From NCBI GenBank assembly GCA_021604765.1, contig BQJP01000001.1, positions 1-64,000 on the forward strand: a stretch of DNA of 64,000 nucleotides, written 5' to 3'. The notes beneath the pieces are model-generated. The model saw nothing but the letters and a program-made list of their open reading frames with translations. It made no database searches and was not told where the DNA came from. This DNA is from Thermodesulfobacteriota bacterium (GTDB lineage Bacteria > Desulfobacterota_D > UBA1144 > Nemesobacterales > UBA2774). Positions 55,076 through 63,469 of the stretch are shown here, one piece after another. The stretch's first letter is position 1. Each line of letters opens with the position of its first letter. The translations under genes were made by a program, and so were the position numbers.

Positions 55076-56653
55076 ATGAATACTCAATCTGAAGTTCTCT
55101 CTAATGAAATATTGTCCCAATTACAAGATAAGGGTGTTTCCAAAGAGACGGCATTATCTCAAATTGAAACCTTCAACAGAGGCATACCATTTACAAATCT
55201 TGTCCGACCTTGCACAGTTGGGGATGGAATCGAGAACATAGATCAGGAACTGAATAAGTATATCAGCATTTATGAAAGGGAATCAGCATCAAAAAAGATA
55301 ATTAAGTTTGTTCCGGCATCGGGCGCTGCAAGCAGGATGTTTAAAGAGTTGCTAGCTGTTAGTGAAAGAGATGCCAAAATACTGAAAACTGATCTGATTA
55401 GCGCTAGTGACCAGGAATTTAAAACCTTTCTACAATTTATTGATAATATCTTAAAATTTGCATTCATCGACGAGTTAAAAACGGCTCTCAAAGAGGATGA
55501 CCTTAACTTAGACGATCTGCTTAATGAAGGAGATTATAAACACATAGCTGAATATACCCTAGGTCCAAGTGGACTTAACTATGCAAACCTTCCAAAAGGA
55601 ATAATCGAGTTTCATAGATACAAAGACAAATCTCGTACTGCTTTTGAAGAGCACCTGGTCGAAGCAAAAGAGTATGCAAAAGACGAAAAAGGCGCATCCC
55701 GGCTACATTTCACCGTGTCTCCTGAACATCTAGAAAGAGTTAAGAGCCTCATTGAGCGCGAATTAGATAATTATGAGACTGAGGGAGTTAAATTTGAGAT
55801 AAATTATTCAATTCAGAAGCCTTCCACAGATACTATAGCTGTTGATTTGGATAACCAACCGCTCTTAGACGACAACGGTAAAGTTGTACTGAGACCTGGC
55901 GGGCATGGTGCTTTGATTGAAAATCTCAATGATCTTAACTGTGACGTTGCCTTTATTAAAAATATAGATAATGTGGTTCCCGACGGTTTAAAAGATGATA
56001 CTTTCCTATATAAGAAAGCACTCGGAGGGTATCTTTTAAATCTACAAAATAAAATTTTTGGTTATATGAATGATTTGGAATCAGATATTTTAAATAATGA
56101 GCTTTTACTGAGCATTATAGAATTTGTCGAAGAAGAACTAAATATAGAGTTGCCGTCTCAGTTTGATAATCTATCTTCAGAAGAAAAGATAAAAACTCTA
56201 CGTGCTAAACTTGACCGTCCAATTAGAGTTTGCGGGGTTGTGAAAAATGTTGGAGAACCTGGGGGCGGGCCATTTTGGATAAGTGATAAAAATGGAAATA
56301 TATCCAAACAGATAGTGGAATCTGCCCAAGTTGATCTAGAGTCAAAAGAACAACGAGCTATTTGGGATTCTTCGACCCACTTTAATCCTGTGGATATTGT
56401 GTGTGGATTAAAAAATTATAAGGGGCAAAATTTTGATTTGAGAAATTATGTGAATCAGGATATGGGATTTATTTCTCACAAATCCAAGGACGGAATTGAT
56501 CTAAAAGCACTTGAGCTGCCCGGGCTTTGGAATGGAGCGATGGCAGACTGGACTACTTTGTTTGTGGAAGTGCCGCTTATTACATTTAATCCGGTCAAAG
56601 GCATTTTGGATTTGCTTAGACCTGAACATCAACCTCAAGAGGCAATTAAATGA
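55076..56653 (+). CDS. DUF4301-family protein
   Basis: 525 aa. The region around residues 77-92 (IIKFVPASGAASRMFKELL) resembles the start of sugar-nucleotidyltransferases (L-x2-G-x-G-x-R), and DUF4301 is predicted to have that fold. RPGGHGALIENLNDL (about 275-290) is another family block, and GGGPFWI lies near residue 400. The activity is unproven. AAAGGGG precedes the start. It overlaps the next gene by 4 nt, so the two products are made together. Confidence 0.82.
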   Translation: MNTQSEVLSNEILSQLQDKGVSKETALSQIETFNRGIPFTNLVRPCTVGDGIENIDQELNKYISIYERESASKKIIKFVPASGAASRMFKELLAVSERDAKILKTDLISASDQEFKTFLQFIDNILKFAFIDELKTALKEDDLNLDDLLNEGDYKHIAEYTLGPSGLNYANLPKGIIEFHRYKDKSRTAFEEHLVEAKEYAKDEKGASRLHFTVSPEHLERVKSLIERELDNYETEGVKFEINYSIQKPSTDTIAVDLDNQPLLDDNGKVVLRPGGHGALIENLNDLNCDVAFIKNIDNVVPDGLKDDTFLYKKALGGYLLNLQNKIFGYMNDLESDILNNELLLSIIEFVEEELNIELPSQFDNLSSEEKIKTLRAKLDRPIRVCGVVKNVGEPGGGPFWISDKNGNISKQIVESAQVDLESKEQRAIWDSSTHFNPVDIVCGLKNYKGQNFDLRNYVNQDMGFISHKSKDGIDLKALELPGLWNGAMADWTTLFVEVPLITFNPVKGILDLLRPEHQPQEAIK

Positions 56654-57939
56654 GAAGACAGACAGTATTGGTTGATATTCCAGTTGATATTCCTAAAGAG
56701 CTTGCAGAGTTGTCGAAAACATTTGCTTATGTGCTTCTGAATATAGGTTCCCTTTATAGCTTGCAGTTAAAAAAAGAGTTGCCATTAGATGTTGAGAATG
56801 GCATATGGAATGAAATACCAAAACAGTTAAGAACTGCAGCTGTACCCGAAGAACTAAAGCATAAATTTGAAGAACAAATACAAAACTTAGAAAAAGGTAT
56901 ATATGATCTCTATCCAATAAGTATCAACTGCTCACAAGGAGAAATGGACTTAATAATCGGTAAAGTGTTTGCCTCAGAAGGCGAGAGTGTGAGTTACTAT
57001 TCTGGTGTAGCCGGAGTTACAAATAATGACTATTCAAGTGTTATCGAACAGTTCGATTCTCAATTGGATATATTGAATCGAGAACTTACTAATCCTACAT
57101 CAAGCGAATCTCTCTCAATAAAGAATCAAGCTCCTGAGATTAAATGTATTGACATATTTTCACTGGCTGGCGGCTTAGATATTTCCCATAAACCAATATG
57201 CATATTCTTTTCTGGAGAGAGTCCAGAAAATATTTCATCTCTTTCTAACATGACGGTATTCCTGAATCTTTACACCTCTAGGTTTCGAGCGCTTACAATA
57301 GAAATCGCTAAGCGTTATCTGCTTGGTGCTGAATTCTTAGGGGAATTGTCAGATTCGGAAATTGCTATACTTCTTCTCATTTGGTTGAGGGGGCATGATG
57401 TAGGGCACTTTATTGGTGAGGACAATTTAGTGGATGGGATGTCGGAATTTGACACGGATTATATGATCTTACATGAACTTAAATCAGATATGATAGCTCT
57501 TTATTCATTCCGATTTTTTGTTGACGACCTTTTGGATAATGGATTGGATGAAAAGATTTATTATCTCTCAGTTGCTGAGATGCTGCGCTATATAAGAAGA
57601 GGTGATCTTTTGAATCATCCGGATTCGGCATCTGCTTATCTGGCTTGGCGTTATTTTGAGTATATAGGAGCTATAAAATATGATCCAAGAGATGGAGAAT
57701 TCATTGTTGATTTAGTTTTGTTGCAAGATGCTGTCTCAGATTTTACTAAGGAACTGATAGAGATATTTGTCGAAGGCCATGTGGAATCCGCAAGACAGTT
57801 GGTTCGACGTTTTGGAAGTATGGAGATTTCTAACGAAAACGATTGGTCACCTAAGGACTGTTCGGAAAATTTGAGGCAAGTCATCAACGATACCGATGTT
57901 CCTCATTACATAGATTGCAATTTTGTCATTGTAGATTAG
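56650..57939 (+). CDS. unknown protein with HDxxH and HExxxD motifs
   Basis: 429 aa with no family that I recognise. The C-terminal half carries RGHDVGHFIG (His249, Asp250, His253) and, 21 residues on, LHELKSDMIALYSF (His275, Glu276, Asp280). This looks like a metal site; HDVGH is an HExxH motif with Asp for Glu, and the second block resembles the E-x-K/R-x-D motif of M49-like enzymes. The N-terminal half (1-160) is a mixed domain without landmarks. Translational coupling to the DUF4301 gene implies a common pathway. Peptidase, other hydrolase, or binding protein all remain possible. Confidence 0.7.
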   Translation: MRRQTVLVDIPVDIPKELAELSKTFAYVLLNIGSLYSLQLKKELPLDVENGIWNEIPKQLRTAAVPEELKHKFEEQIQNLEKGIYDLYPISINCSQGEMDLIIGKVFASEGESVSYYSGVAGVTNNDYSSVIEQFDSQLDILNRELTNPTSSESLSIKNQAPEIKCIDIFSLAGGLDISHKPICIFFSGESPENISSLSNMTVFLNLYTSRFRALTIEIAKRYLLGAEFLGELSDSEIAILLLIWLRGHDVGHFIGEDNLVDGMSEFDTDYMILHELKSDMIALYSFRFFVDDLLDNGLDEKIYYLSVAEMLRYIRRGDLLNHPDSASAYLAWRYFEYIGAIKYDPRDGEFIVDLVLLQDAVSDFTKELIEIFVEGHVESARQLVRRFGSMEISNENDWSPKDCSENLRQVINDTDVPHYIDCNFVIVD

Positions 57940-58042
57940 ATATGATTAATCTTACTAAATGTTTTTTTGTTTAAGCTGATATTTAGGACTGCTATATAGC
58001 GGGAGTACAAAACGGAGACCAAAAATAGTAGCGGAGAATAGT

Positions 58043-59512
58043 ATTATCCAAAAAAGAATAGGGATAGCAATTTTTTTATTGCTGTTCTTTTCCTACTGTT
58101 ATTTCTTTCAAAGTCCTTGGAACTGGAATTCTATCCCAAGGGTTGCTCTTGGCATTTCCTTGATTGAAGAGAGTTCTCTAAACATAAATAAGTTTCATTT
58201 TGCAACTGGTGATAAAGCCCTTTACCAAGGAAATTATTATTCGGATAAAGCTCCTGGGATGACATTTAGCGCATTACCGGCAATTTCTGTCTCAAAGCTC
58301 TATCTTGATTTAAATAAAAATAATTATAAATGGATAAACGATGACGGTAAGATTACTTCTCCATTTATTTTTGTTGCGCAAATTGCAACCATAGCTACCT
58401 CTGGATTATTGACCGCCTTGGCTGGGGCGGCTTTGTTTTTTGTTGCAATTAAATTAGGGGCGGGACCTGCTGGTGCTATATTTGGAGCACTTGCCTTTGG
58501 TCTTGCGACGCCTGCTTGGGGTTGGTCAACGGCTTTTTTCGGACATGCTTCAGCTGGGTCATGTCTATTTTTAGGGCTTACTGCAATCTTGTACCTGTTG
58601 AATTCAACTTCAGGAAAGAGAAGAGATATAGTGCTTGGATTTATATCCGGCGCTCTTCTTTCATGGGCTGTAGTAATAGAATATACTTCTGCCCCCGTAT
58701 CAGTGATTATAGCTATTTATGGTCTGATTAGTGCCTGGAATTGGGAGCGTCGAAAGTTTATGAAGGTATTTTTTAGTGCTTTTGTTGGTGCCTTTATCTT
58801 TATTTGTCCACTCTTAATATATAACTATGCTATATATGGCAATATCCTGACTTCGGGTTATGAATACACAGTCCTGTTTCCAGGAATGAAAGCCGGGTAT
58901 TACGGTATTGTAGCTCCAAAACCTGAAGTGCTTTTTAATCTTCTTTTTAGTCCTTACAAAGGCATATTCTGGTTTTCCCCATTGTTGCTATTTGTTCCAT
59001 TTGCACTATATAAACTATGGCAAACTAGGGGCCAAAAAGGACTGTCTATAACAATAGTTGCTGTTACTTTGTACTACTTATTATGGAACTCTGGGTATGT
59101 TTACTGGACAGGAGGCGGATCATTAGGGCCTCGGTTTTTAACTCCAATGCTGCCATTCTTGTGTATCTCGCTGGCTTTTCTATGGGCTCAAGCCGGGAAG
59201 AAATTCAAGCTCGTTTTATTTGTATTTTTCGTAATCAGTTTCTTGATATCTTTAATGAGTGTTTCCGTATCTATGATAAAAGACATAGGATCTGAAATAA
59301 ACCCTATTACTGAATATCTAATTCCAGAGTTTTTCACGGCAAATCAATTAGATGTATCCTTTCTTTTCAGGCTTACCTCACCGTCATTTGATGGAACTAG
59401 TCACCTGCATATATTGCCGTTATATCTAATCCTAGCAATCGGTTTTATATATATTCTTTGGGAGTTATATGAATATTCTAATAGTGATGTTAATTCTACA
59501 AGTTTCCGCTAA
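58043..59512 (+). CDS. GT-C-type membrane glycosyltransferase-like protein (probable ATT start)
   Basis: Polytopic membrane protein (about 489 aa) with 10-12 hydrophobic helices. The first periplasmic loop contains YYSDKAPGM, close to the YSDKxPG segment of GT39/ArnT-like lipid-linked sugar transferases, so it probably moves a sugar or phosphoglycan from a lipid carrier. The frame has no ATG in its first part. A TTG at 58079 lies inside the first helix and has no ribosome site. An ATT seven nt after GGAG gives the N-terminus (M)IQKRIGIAIFLLL, with positive charges before the helix, so I take ATT as the probable start. Confidence 0.75.
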   Translation: MIQKRIGIAIFLLLFFSYCYFFQSPWNWNSIPRVALGISLIEESSLNINKFHFATGDKALYQGNYYSDKAPGMTFSALPAISVSKLYLDLNKNNYKWINDDGKITSPFIFVAQIATIATSGLLTALAGAALFFVAIKLGAGPAGAIFGALAFGLATPAWGWSTAFFGHASAGSCLFLGLTAILYLLNSTSGKRRDIVLGFISGALLSWAVVIEYTSAPVSVIIAIYGLISAWNWERRKFMKVFFSAFVGAFIFICPLLIYNYAIYGNILTSGYEYTVLFPGMKAGYYGIVAPKPEVLFNLLFSPYKGIFWFSPLLLFVPFALYKLWQTRGQKGLSITIVAVTLYYLLWNSGYVYWTGGGSLGPRFLTPMLPFLCISLAFLWAQAGKKFKLVLFVFFVISFLISLMSVSVSMIKDIGSEINPITEYLIPEFFTANQLDVSFLFRLTSPSFDGTSHLHILPLYLILAIGFIYILWELYEYSNSDVNSTSFR

Positions 59513-59536
59513 TGAGCTTGTTGTCAGATCTTATAG

Positions 59537-59887
59537 CTAAGGGTTTAGCAGGCCCATTAATATAAATAGCGCCGCAAACCATAAGCCAAAAGCCAACATG
59601 CATATAGACACTACAATGGATACATATTCAAATCTCGTAGAGCCGAATAGGCGTGCACGTTTGACTGATTCAGGCTCCTCATATTCTTCTATTCCAAACA
59701 TCTTGATGCTTTTTTTATAGTTTGACGCTAGATTGTAGTATGTCAGACCACACCCTATAACACATATCCATAGTGAAACAGTAGCTGATTTGATATAATA
59801 CTCATTAATAGTTTGCTCTACATTAGTTCTAAAAATTAGTATCCCGCCGAGAATTAGCAATGACAGTACTGACAGGATTCTTATCAA
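59537..59887 (-). CDS. small membrane protein of unknown function
   Basis: 116 aa with three or four hydrophobic helices (about 4-20, 34-53, 85-112) and an acidic-basic cytoplasmic loop (FGIEEYEEPESVKRARLFG). Begins with TTG; no strong ribosome site is visible and no ATG alternative exists nearby. No family recognised. It converges on the GT-C-like gene. Confidence 0.6.
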   Translation of the reverse strand: MIRILSVLSLLILGGILIFRTNVEQTINEYYIKSATVSLWICVIGCGLTYYNLASNYKKSIKMFGIEEYEEPESVKRARLFGSTRFEYVSIVVSICMLAFGLWFAALFILMGLLNP

Positions 59888-59950
59888 ACTAATAGTTGAG
59901 TTGTAATAGACTAGTTTATTGAGCTTAAATGTCTGGGGTCCACTGTTTAA

Positions 59951-59983
59951 TATCTTTACGTCTCCTCCAATATTCTTACGTCT
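59951..59983. repeat. 13-nt direct repeat at 20-nt phase
   Basis: TATCTTTACGTCT and TATTCTTACGTCT start 20 nt apart, about two DNA turns, in the 295-nt gap between the divergent small membrane protein and a lipoprotein gene. It may be a regulator site. The rest of this gap shows nothing further. Confidence 0.35.
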
Positions 59984-60182
59984 TTATCTTAACATTAATC
60001 CGGTGTATTTGTATGGTGACCTATAAAAAAATATTATATTTCAAACAGAATATAGGAAATAAGTTGGAGATTTAAAGAATAATTCAATTATACTGCATAT
60101 CCGAATTCAATTTCATATTACTTGAATTCTATTGTAAATTGAGTTGACTATATAAAGAGAAATAATAATAGGGAGAAGATAA

Positions 60183-60803
60183 TTGAAAAGATCTATAAAT
60201 CTTATATTAACATTGTCATTAGTATTTTTAGTCCTCGCGTGTTCAGGTTCTGAAGATGAATCCGCAAAAGAAGTGTCCGATAAGCAAGAATCTCCAACTA
60301 CAAGTTTCAGAAAGTCCAACTGGGGGATGACTCCTGAGGAAGTAAAAGCAACTGAGTCCGCTATACCAATTAGTGATAATGAGAACCTAGTTTTATATCA
60401 AGAGACTTTTCTAAATATGCCAGCTAAGATGGGATATGTTTTTAAGGATGGGAAACTTATTAAAGGCGCTTATTTATTTGAAGAGAGGTTTGAGAATCCT
60501 GATGATTATATTCTTAGTTATGAAAAAGTTAAAAACTCTGTGATAATCGATTTAGGTCCCCCTAGTCTTGATGAAATAAAATGGGTTGATGAGGATTCGA
60601 GCCAGCTAGAAGCATCAGGTTCTGAAGTATGCGAGGGTAAGGTTGTTTATAGGTCTGAATGGGTAGAACGAGATACATTAGTTACTTTGCTTCTTGAAGG
60701 AGCTAATAATAAATGTAGGCAGGGGATAGTCTTTCAAAGCAAGAGTAATTACTTGATTGAGAACCCAGAGAACGAAAACTTTAATGAAAGCAATCCTAAT
60801 TAA
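60183..60803 (+). CDS. lipoprotein of unknown function
   Basis: 206 aa, TTG start after GGGAGA. Signal helix and lipobox LVLAC (Cys20), then an acidic Ser-rich linker (SGSEDESAKEVSDKQES). The mature part opens with a FRKSNWGMTPEEVKATE segment, which is typical of small periplasmic domains that read Trp-Gly-Met at their start. Two cysteines (CEGKV, KCRQG) may form a disulfide. Probably an envelope lipoprotein; function not known. Confidence 0.7.
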   Translation: MKRSINLILTLSLVFLVLACSGSEDESAKEVSDKQESPTTSFRKSNWGMTPEEVKATESAIPISDNENLVLYQETFLNMPAKMGYVFKDGKLIKGAYLFEERFENPDDYILSYEKVKNSVIIDLGPPSLDEIKWVDEDSSQLEASGSEVCEGKVVYRSEWVERDTLVTLLLEGANNKCRQGIVFQSKSNYLIENPENENFNESNPN

Positions 60804-61094
60804 TAGTAGTAAATCGACTGATAGTATGCTCTATAAGGTACTTCACGAATTTATACTTGTTTCTAATATGTAGCTTCCTTTGTCCTAAAGTTTTATGGGC
60901 AAGAGACTTACCTGGTTAAGATCAAAGAGCACAATTTTGTTTGCCGCATTGCAATATTTTCTAGGAGCTTATATAATCAATTGAGAGTAGAATCTAATTG
61001 GTGTTTATTCAGTTAGTTGCATTGAATAAATAAAGTATTCTATAAAGGTTTTAGTAAAGGTAACAGACAATTCGAAGAATAAGGATTAAAAAAC

Positions 61095-61334
61095 TTGATA
61101 GATTATAAAGTAGAAAATATTACTCTTACAGATGATGAAAAATCCTTTGTTGTAGATATGACTGTTGAAATGGAAGATATAGATTTTGACTCTGAACCGG
61201 TATATATCTCTTTAAGCTTTTCTCTTGTAAATGATTCTAGTGATCTGGATGTTATTAAGGAGAAAGCTGTTGTAAAAGGAAAGAACATATTAAAAAGAGT
61301 TTTACTTGAAGATGCTCAGCAGGAACTGTTTTAG
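61095..61334 (+). CDS. small hypothetical protein
   Basis: 79 aa, TTG start, with purine-rich AAGGATT about 13 nt upstream. Composition is acidic with alternating hydrophobics (FVVDMTVEMEDIDF, VYISLSFSLV), suggesting a beta-sheet domain with a helical end. No cysteine, signal or membrane segment. The 291 nt before it contain no gene I can support. Confidence 0.5.
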   Translation: MIDYKVENITLTDDEKSFVVDMTVEMEDIDFDSEPVYISLSFSLVNDSSDLDVIKEKAVVKGKNILKRVLLEDAQQELF

Positions 61335-61472
61335 AGTTTCTTAAAACTTTATAGATTGGTTTTAAATATTATCGATAAAGGTTTATATCTGTCCTCCCTC
61401 CTTTTTTTACTTTTTTATGACCGTGTCCGAAAATGGCCAGCAATCTGTTCTTATTGAGTGTATATTTCTCAT

Positions 61473-62924
61473 ATGCTTACGCAAGATGATATTTTCTATG
61501 AGGCGATTTTAACAAGGGATTATAGATTTGACGGGAAGTTCTTTGCAGGATCAAAAAGCACCTATATTTATTGCAGACCTATTTGTCCAGCAAAACCAAA
61601 AAGGGAAAATGTAGAATTCTTTGACTCCTCTATAGAAGCTGAACAAGCTGGATATAGACCCTGTATAAGGTGTCGGCCAGAGAGCGCTCCTTCATCACCC
61701 GCATGGGTTGGAAAAAGCGAAACAGTAAGGCGTGGACTGAATTTGCTTCTAGGTCCGGAATTCTATGAATATGATGAGGATAGCTTTGCTTATAGTCTAG
61801 GGGTAAGTTCACGGCACGTAAGAAGGATGTTTAAAGAAGAGACTGGAAAAACTGCCAAACAAATCGCCGATAATAATCGACTTGATTTTGCTCGGAAACT
61901 AATAACTGAAACCTCATTGCCTATTAGCAGAATTGCATATTCTTCTGGATTTTCATCAATTAGACGTTTTAATGATGCTGTTAAAAAGCGCTTTGCAAGA
62001 CCACCGTCTGCTCTAAGGAAATCAAAAACAACAAAATATGATAAATATTCGGGTATTACTCTAGAGCTATCTTACCGTCCTCCATTTTTATGGGATGATC
62101 ATTTAAGATTTTACAACTCACATAAAATAATAGGGGTAGAAAATGTTACTGAGGGGTCTTATTCCCGATCTTTTAATAAATACGGCACTTCGGGACATAT
62201 CAGAGTGTCTCAGGTGCAACATAAGCCGTCGTTGTCAGTAACTGTTATGGCTGAGGATATGAAATGCCTATATCCTCTAATGCAGCATATTAGGCAAATG
62301 TTTGATCTAAATGCTGACCCCGTAGTTATTGCTAATTTTTTAGAGAGAAGTAATTCTATTTCTAAGATAGTAAGTTTGTCTCCAGGGCTTAGGCTCTCGA
62401 GGTTCTGGGATCCTTTTGAGGGAGCAATATGCACTATATTAGGCCAGCTGGTTTCTGTAGACCAAGCCAGGAAAGTGATAGGTAAACTAGTAGCTCAGTA
62501 TGGAGAGACAGTGACCAGTTTCGAGACTGGGGAAGATACAAAACTTTTCCCAACTGCAGAAATTCTATCGCAAGCCAAGATTGAAAATCTTGGAACTACA
62601 AAAGTAAGGGCAGAAGCTATTAACAAATTGTCTCGGATGGTAGCTGACGGCTCTCTTTGCTTAGACTCCGGAGCTGACTATGCTTTATTGAGAAGAACTC
62701 TTTTGTCTATTAAGGGGATAGGGTCTTGGACTGCTGATTATATTTCTCTTAGGGCCTTAGGTGAACCTGATGTCTTTCCTTCGAAAGATTTGATATTAAA
62801 AAGAGCTCTCGAACGATGCCCCGATATTAATACTGAGGACTATGCCCCTTATCGTTCATATTTAGCGGCTTATCTTTGGCATCAACATATAAAACATTCT
62901 TCAAAAAAGGAGAAAGTGGAATGA
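61473..62924 (+). CDS. Ada-type regulator fused to AlkA DNA glycosylase
   Basis: 483 aa from the ATG (a GTG five codons earlier is the alternative). The Ada zinc domain (to about 75) has YCRPICPAKPKRENV and RPCIRCRPE, with four cysteines; the acceptor Cys repairs methylphosphotriesters. An AraC-type HTH region follows (about 85-190; LGVSSRHVRRMFKEETG, RIAYSSGFSSIRRFN). An AlkA N domain and an HhH glycosylase make up the rest (SIKGIGSWTADYISLRAL, catalytic Asp region FPSKD). Such fusions sense alkylation damage and excise 3-methyladenine. The stop overlaps ogt by 4 nt. Confidence 0.93.
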   Translation: MLTQDDIFYEAILTRDYRFDGKFFAGSKSTYIYCRPICPAKPKRENVEFFDSSIEAEQAGYRPCIRCRPESAPSSPAWVGKSETVRRGLNLLLGPEFYEYDEDSFAYSLGVSSRHVRRMFKEETGKTAKQIADNNRLDFARKLITETSLPISRIAYSSGFSSIRRFNDAVKKRFARPPSALRKSKTTKYDKYSGITLELSYRPPFLWDDHLRFYNSHKIIGVENVTEGSYSRSFNKYGTSGHIRVSQVQHKPSLSVTVMAEDMKCLYPLMQHIRQMFDLNADPVVIANFLERSNSISKIVSLSPGLRLSRFWDPFEGAICTILGQLVSVDQARKVIGKLVAQYGETVTSFETGEDTKLFPTAEILSQAKIENLGTTKVRAEAINKLSRMVADGSLCLDSGADYALLRRTLLSIKGIGSWTADYISLRALGEPDVFPSKDLILKRALERCPDINTEDYAPYRSYLAAYLWHQHIKHSSKKEKVE

Positions 62925-63409
62925 AATATTATTACACAGTTATGGGAAGCCCAGTTGGAGATATTACTTTGATTTCAGATGCACACAGTCTTTGTGCTAT
63001 ATATTGGCCAAATCAAAAACCAGATAGTAAAAAATTCCCTGAACTTGAAAAAAAAGATAGTAAGGTTTTAAGATCTGCGGTCAAACAATTAAATAGCTAT
63101 TTTGAAGGTCAGAGGAAGGAGTTTGATTTGCCACTAAGACCAGTTGGTACGGATTTTCAAGAGCAGGTCTGGGAAGCACTAACCACTATCGGGTATGGGG
63201 AAACGGTTTCTTATGGTGATATTGCCGACCACATTAAGAACCCCAAAGCTGTGCGGGCTGTTGGAGCAGCTATCGGTCAAAATCCCATCTCGATCATAAT
63301 ACCTTGTCATCGTGTAATAGGTTCTAACGGCAAGTTGACTGGTTTCGCGGGTGGTCTTAGTACTAAGGAATTTCTCCTTAATCTGGAAAACAGATTGGGA
63401 CTTAAATAA
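62921..63409 (+). CDS. ogt: methylated-DNA-protein cysteine methyltransferase
   Basis: 162-aa suicide repair protein that takes methyl groups from O6-methylguanine. The acceptor motif PCHRVIG is intact, followed by LTGFAGGLSTKEFLL. EQVWEAL and YGETVSYGDIA form the DNA-binding helix region. I start at ATG after AAAGGAG; a longer frame reaching into the fused Ada-AlkA gene is an overlap artefact. Coupling to Ada-AlkA makes a compact alkylation-response operon. Confidence 0.95.
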   Translation: MKYYYTVMGSPVGDITLISDAHSLCAIYWPNQKPDSKKFPELEKKDSKVLRSAVKQLNSYFEGQRKEFDLPLRPVGTDFQEQVWEALTTIGYGETVSYGDIADHIKNPKAVRAVGAAIGQNPISIIIPCHRVIGSNGKLTGFAGGLSTKEFLLNLENRLGLK

Positions 63410-63469
63410 TCTATTAGTGATTGTTTTATTTGAACAAATCCATTTTCAATATAGCCTGATAATCTATAT

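Noticed and set aside
60804-61094. Possible gene in the gap before the 79-aa protein
   Set aside because: Stops in all frames within short distance, no tRNA and no convincing hairpin.
62876-62920. Longer ogt frame reaching into the Ada-AlkA gene
   Set aside because: The internal ATG with AAAGGAG and the 4-nt overlap give the normal Ogt N-terminus; the extension would be read inside the upstream gene.
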